64,000 nucleotides of DNA, taken from NCBI GenBank assembly GCA_036504515.1, contig DASXVA010000013.1, positions 106,693 to 170,692 on the forward strand. The letters run 5' to 3'. Origin of the DNA: AWTP1-18 sp036504515 (lineage in GTDB: Bacteria > Pseudomonadota > Gammaproteobacteria > Burkholderiales > Rhodocyclaceae). Shown one piece after another: positions 61,877-64,000 of the stretch. Each line of letters starts with the position of its first letter. Positions within the stretch are counted from its first letter, which is position 1. The notes under the pieces were generated by a model that had not been told where the DNA came from, did not search any database, and saw only the letters and a list, made by a program, of their open reading frames with translations. The translations under genes were made by a program, and so were the position numbers.

Positions 61877-62076
61877 TCAATCTCGATTAAATATGATCGG
61901 TGTAAGAGATTGTTAAGGAATTGTTTGTTGGTATTGGTCTTGCTTTACGGCTCAGCGAGACCTTTTCTTTTAGGGATGGTTTCTGGACGACTGTGACTTT
62001 TTTCGCACCATTGAGTAATGGAGGGGCTTGCTATGGGGAATAGCAGGGGTTTTGCTGTTTATTTCTCAATTAGCCC

Positions 62077-62103
62077 TAAAGTTTTCCCTACAATGGTCGT
62101 AAT
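62077..62103 (+). promoter_or_regulatory. Second, weaker sigma-28-like promoter for the repeat gene
   Basis: TAAAGTTT-N11-GTCGTAAT: perfect -35 and spacing, but the -10 matches GCCGATAA only at about half the positions, keeping the central CG. It is closer to the ATG (predicted start ~62110). Confidence 0.4.
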
Positions 62104-62234
62104 GGACTACAGAGTCTGTCTTTGGGTATGGGGTAGGTCCGCTCGAAGTCATTGAATTGTTTGTAAAAGGTTAGTTAGTCCTGATTGCCTGATTTGGTGA
62201 TCAATAACGTAATAATTCCTGAAGGGATTGCATC

Positions 62235-64000
62235 ATGGCTTCTTATGTACTCGGTTTTACAACGGCTCAGATTGCCGCCATGGCAACATCTCAGGTTGCG
62301 TCATTGACGACCACGGATATCGCGTCGTTCAATACCTACCAATTACAAGCATTTAGCTCGGACAGCATCGTTGCGCTGACTACGGCGCAAGTGCAGTCCT
62401 TCAGTAGCTCCCAATTGAAGGCGCTGACGACTTATCAGCTCTCCAATATGGAGACGGCAGATATTGCAGCCCTTAAAACATCGCAAATCTCAGCGCTCTC
62501 AACGTACCAGTTGAGTGGTGGTGGTTTGACAACAGATCAGGTTGTCGCGCTAAGTACTGCCCAGGTGGGTGCGCTGACTACCACGCAACTTAATGCAGGC
62601 CTGTCATCCGACCAAATCGTAGCCTTGAATTCTGCGCAGATTCGCGCGCTTACAACTGCTCAGGTACGCTCGTTGGGCACCTACCAGTTGTCGAACATGG
62701 AAACAGCGGATATCGCTGCCCTGACAACGGCCCAGATCCAGGCCATCTCTACCAGCCAGCTGAATGCAGGCGGTCTGACCACAGACCAAATCGTTGCCCT
62801 GGGTTCCGACCAGATTCGTGCCCTGACCACCGGCCAGTTGCGTGCTCTGACGACTTACCAGTTGTCGAACATGGAAACGGCGGACGTTGCCAAGCTGACT
62901 ACCGCCCAGATCCAAGGTCTGAGTACCACGCAAATCAACGCAGGTGCCCTGAGCACCGATCAGATCGTTGCCTTGGGCACCGACCAGATCCAAGCGCTGA
63001 CGACCGGCCAGTTGCGTGCTCTGACGACTTACCAGTTGTCGAACATGGAAACGGCGGACGTTGCCAAGCTGACCACCGCGCAAGTGGCTTCGCTCTCCAC
63101 CACCCAGATCAGTGGTTCTTTGACCACCGACCAATTGGTGGCTTTGGGTACTGACCAAATCCGTGCCCTGACGACGGCCCAGATCAACCAAGGTTTGAGC
63201 AGTGATCAAGTCGTGGCTCTGAGCTCGACCCAGATCGCCTCTCTGGCTACCGGCCAAATCCGTGCGCTCTCGACCTACCAGTTGTCGAACATGGAAACGG
63301 CTGACCTGGCCAAGCTGACGACTACGCAGATCCAGGCACTCTCCACCACTCAAATCAATGCAGGCGGTCTGACCACGGATGAAATCGTTGCTCTTGGCAC
63401 CGACCAGATCCAAGCGCTGACCACCGGCCAGTTGCGTGCGATGACGACCTACCAGTTGTCGAACATGGAAACGGCAGACGTTGCCAAGCTGACCACTGCC
63501 CAAATCCAGGGCCTGAGCACCACTCAGATTAATGCAGGTGCCTTGAGCACTGATCAAATCGTTGCCCTGGGCACTGATCAGGTCCAAGCCCTGACGACCG
63601 GCCAACTGCGTGCTCTGACGACCTACCAGTTGTCGAACATGGAAACGGCTGACGTGGCTTCTCTCAAGACAGCCCAAGTTGCTGCCCTGAGTACCGCCCA
63701 AATTAACAGTTCTCTGACAACTGATCAGTTGGTGGCTCTGACTACCACTCAAGTCGCTGCTTTGACGACAGCTCAGATCAACCCTGGCATGAGCAGTGAT
63801 CAAATTGTGGCCCTGAGCTCGACCCAGATCGCCGCCCTGACCACGGGTCAGATCCGTGCGCTCTCGACCTACCAGTTGTCGAACATGGAAACGGCTGACC
63901 TGGCCAAGCTGACGACTACGCAGATCCAGGCCCTGAGCACCACACAACTCAATGCAGGCGGTCTGACCACGGATGAAATCGTTGCCCTTGGCACCGATCA
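62235..64000 (+). CDS. Large octapeptide-repeat protein, C-terminus outside window
   Basis: An open frame of at least 588 codons from ATG 62235 (GAAGGGA 8 nt upstream) to the window edge. It is built from degenerate octapeptides of the form (I/V/L)xAL(T/S)TxQ, for example IVALTTAQ and LRALTTYQ. Higher-order order is clear: the block LSNMETAD recurs at residues 69, 152, 210, 268, 350, 408, 466 and 548, i.e. spacings 83, 58, 58, 82, 58, 58, 82, a 198-residue super-repeat. I see no Cys, Trp or His and almost no Pro. There is no Sec signal or membrane segment. Function unknown; an extended secreted or surface protein is an inference. Confidence 0.88.
   Translation, partial: MASYVLGFTTAQIAAMATSQVASLTTTDIASFNTYQLQAFSSDSIVALTTAQVQSFSSSQLKALTTYQLSNMETADIAALKTSQISALSTYQLSGGGLTTDQVVALSTAQVGALTTTQLNAGLSSDQIVALNSAQIRALTTAQVRSLGTYQLSNMETADIAALTTAQIQAISTSQLNAGGLTTDQIVALGSDQIRALTTGQLRALTTYQLSNMETADVAKLTTAQIQGLSTTQINAGALSTDQIVALGTDQIQALTTGQLRALTTYQLSNMETADVAKLTTAQVASLSTTQISGSLTTDQLVALGTDQIRALTTAQINQGLSSDQVVALSSTQIASLATGQIRALSTYQLSNMETADLAKLTTTQIQALSTTQINAGGLTTDEIVALGTDQIQALTTGQLRAMTTYQLSNMETADVAKLTTAQIQGLSTTQINAGALSTDQIVALGTDQVQALTTGQLRALTTYQLSNMETADVASLKTAQVAALSTAQINSSLTTDQLVALTTTQVAALTTAQINPGMSSDQIVALSSTQIAALTTGQIRALSTYQLSNMETADLAKLTTTQIQALSTTQLNAGGLTTDEIVALGTD
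62439..64000 (+). repeat. Nested tandem DNA repeat (174/174/246 bp, 594-bp super-unit)
   Basis: The LSNMETAD-coding segment starts at 62439, 62688, 62862, 63036, 63282, 63456, 63630 and 63876. Distances are 249, 174, 174, 246, 174, 174 and 246 bp. Copies from 62688 onward are nearly identical in the shared 19-bp core, while the first copy is more diverged. The 63238-63405 and 63832-63999 segments, 594 bp apart, are very similar. All lengths are multiples of 3 and keep the frame. Confidence 0.93.

Larger units (their letters stand above)
61679..62234. other. 556-bp divergent regulatory region between flagellin and repeat gene
   Basis: It holds back-to-back promoters for two sigma factors: sigma-54 to the left (61750-61765) and sigma-28 to the right (61771-61797). 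Palindromic boxes lie at 61819-61876 and a second sigma-28-like site at 62077-62103. The rest of the ~430-nt leader before the repeat gene is AT-rich with no protein I can support. A short frame at 61784-61996 is not convincing. Confidence 0.7.

Noticed and set aside
61784..61996. Possible 70-aa + strand protein in the flagellin-repeat gene gap
   Set aside because: The start overlaps the sigma-28 -10 region, there is no Shine-Dalgarno, and operator-like palindromes lie inside it; composition is not protein-like.
62604..63947. Long - strand frame (447 codons) antisense to the repeat region
   Set aside because: It is a shadow of the repeat protein: the periodic + strand codons lack stops in this antisense frame. 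The + frame has a start, a Shine-Dalgarno and FliA promoters.
62439..64000. Repeats considered as a CRISPR array or non-coding satellite
   Set aside because: Spacing is 174/246 bp with no unique spacers, all lengths are multiples of three, and the + frame stays open throughout, so they are coding repeats.

Overview
The window is one large polar-flagellum and chemotaxis locus of a Gram-negative proteobacterium, with some housekeeping genes interleaved. Several features point to the Pseudomonas/Vibrio-type regulatory scheme rather than the FlhDC scheme: flhF and flhG, a two-component pair resembling FleS/FleR (FlrB/FlrC), good -24/-12 (sigma-54) promoters before many flagellar operons, and sigma-28 (FliA) promoters before late genes. 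Gene content and protein style suggest a betaproteobacterium, perhaps Rhodocyclales-like. That placement is an inference and was not tested. There are no insertion sequences, prophage genes or CRISPR arrays.

Layout. 1-3632 (+): chemotaxis block cheV (5' end cut off), cheY, cheZ, cheA, followed directly by tRNA-Ala(CGC) and a bidirectional terminator. 3771-7516: cobalamin adenosyltransferase (-), an HDOD / small protein / PP2C phosphatase trio (+) and corA (-). 7674-10475 (+): three-gene NAD(P) transhydrogenase. 10653-18571 (+): flhB-flhA-flhF-flhG-fliA-motC-motD. 18635-20225 (-): flgA, flgM, flgN. 20468-32081 (+): flgBCDEFGHIJKL and a small lipoprotein gene. 32109-43296 (-): fliFGHIJKLMNOPQR in order. 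43449-46501 (+): fleS, fleR, fliE. 46580-47884 (+): a class III cyclase fused to hemerythrin. 47962-52870 (-): parE, a membrane protein gene, parC. 52993-61678 (-): two flagellins, flaG, fliD, fliS, fliT, a FliK-like gene, a stand-alone FlhB C-terminal gene and a YcgR-like brake. 62235 to beyond 64000 (+): a very repetitive octapeptide-repeat protein that runs off the window.

Regulatory logic. Sigma-54 type promoters precede flgB, flgK, fliF, fliK, fliE, fliD and the upstream flagellin. A 15-bp palindrome, CGGCAA-N3-TTGCCG, recurs at flhB, flgB, flgK, between fliF and fleS, and upstream of the flagellin, with degenerate copies elsewhere. It is the obvious candidate operator of the FleR-like activator encoded here. 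Sigma-28 promoters precede flgM, the second flagellin and, unexpectedly, the repeat-protein gene. One flagellin therefore looks FleR/sigma-54 dependent and the other FliA dependent, as with Vibrio flaA versus flaBCDE.

Most notable items: the hierarchical repeat protein at the right edge with its late-flagellar promoter; an FlhG that lacks the P-loop lysine motif; a CheZ with two extra N-terminal copies of a peptide resembling its C-terminal CheY-binding tail; the cyclase-hemerythrin fusion with a complete ligand set; and a second, small FliK-like/FlhB-like pair.
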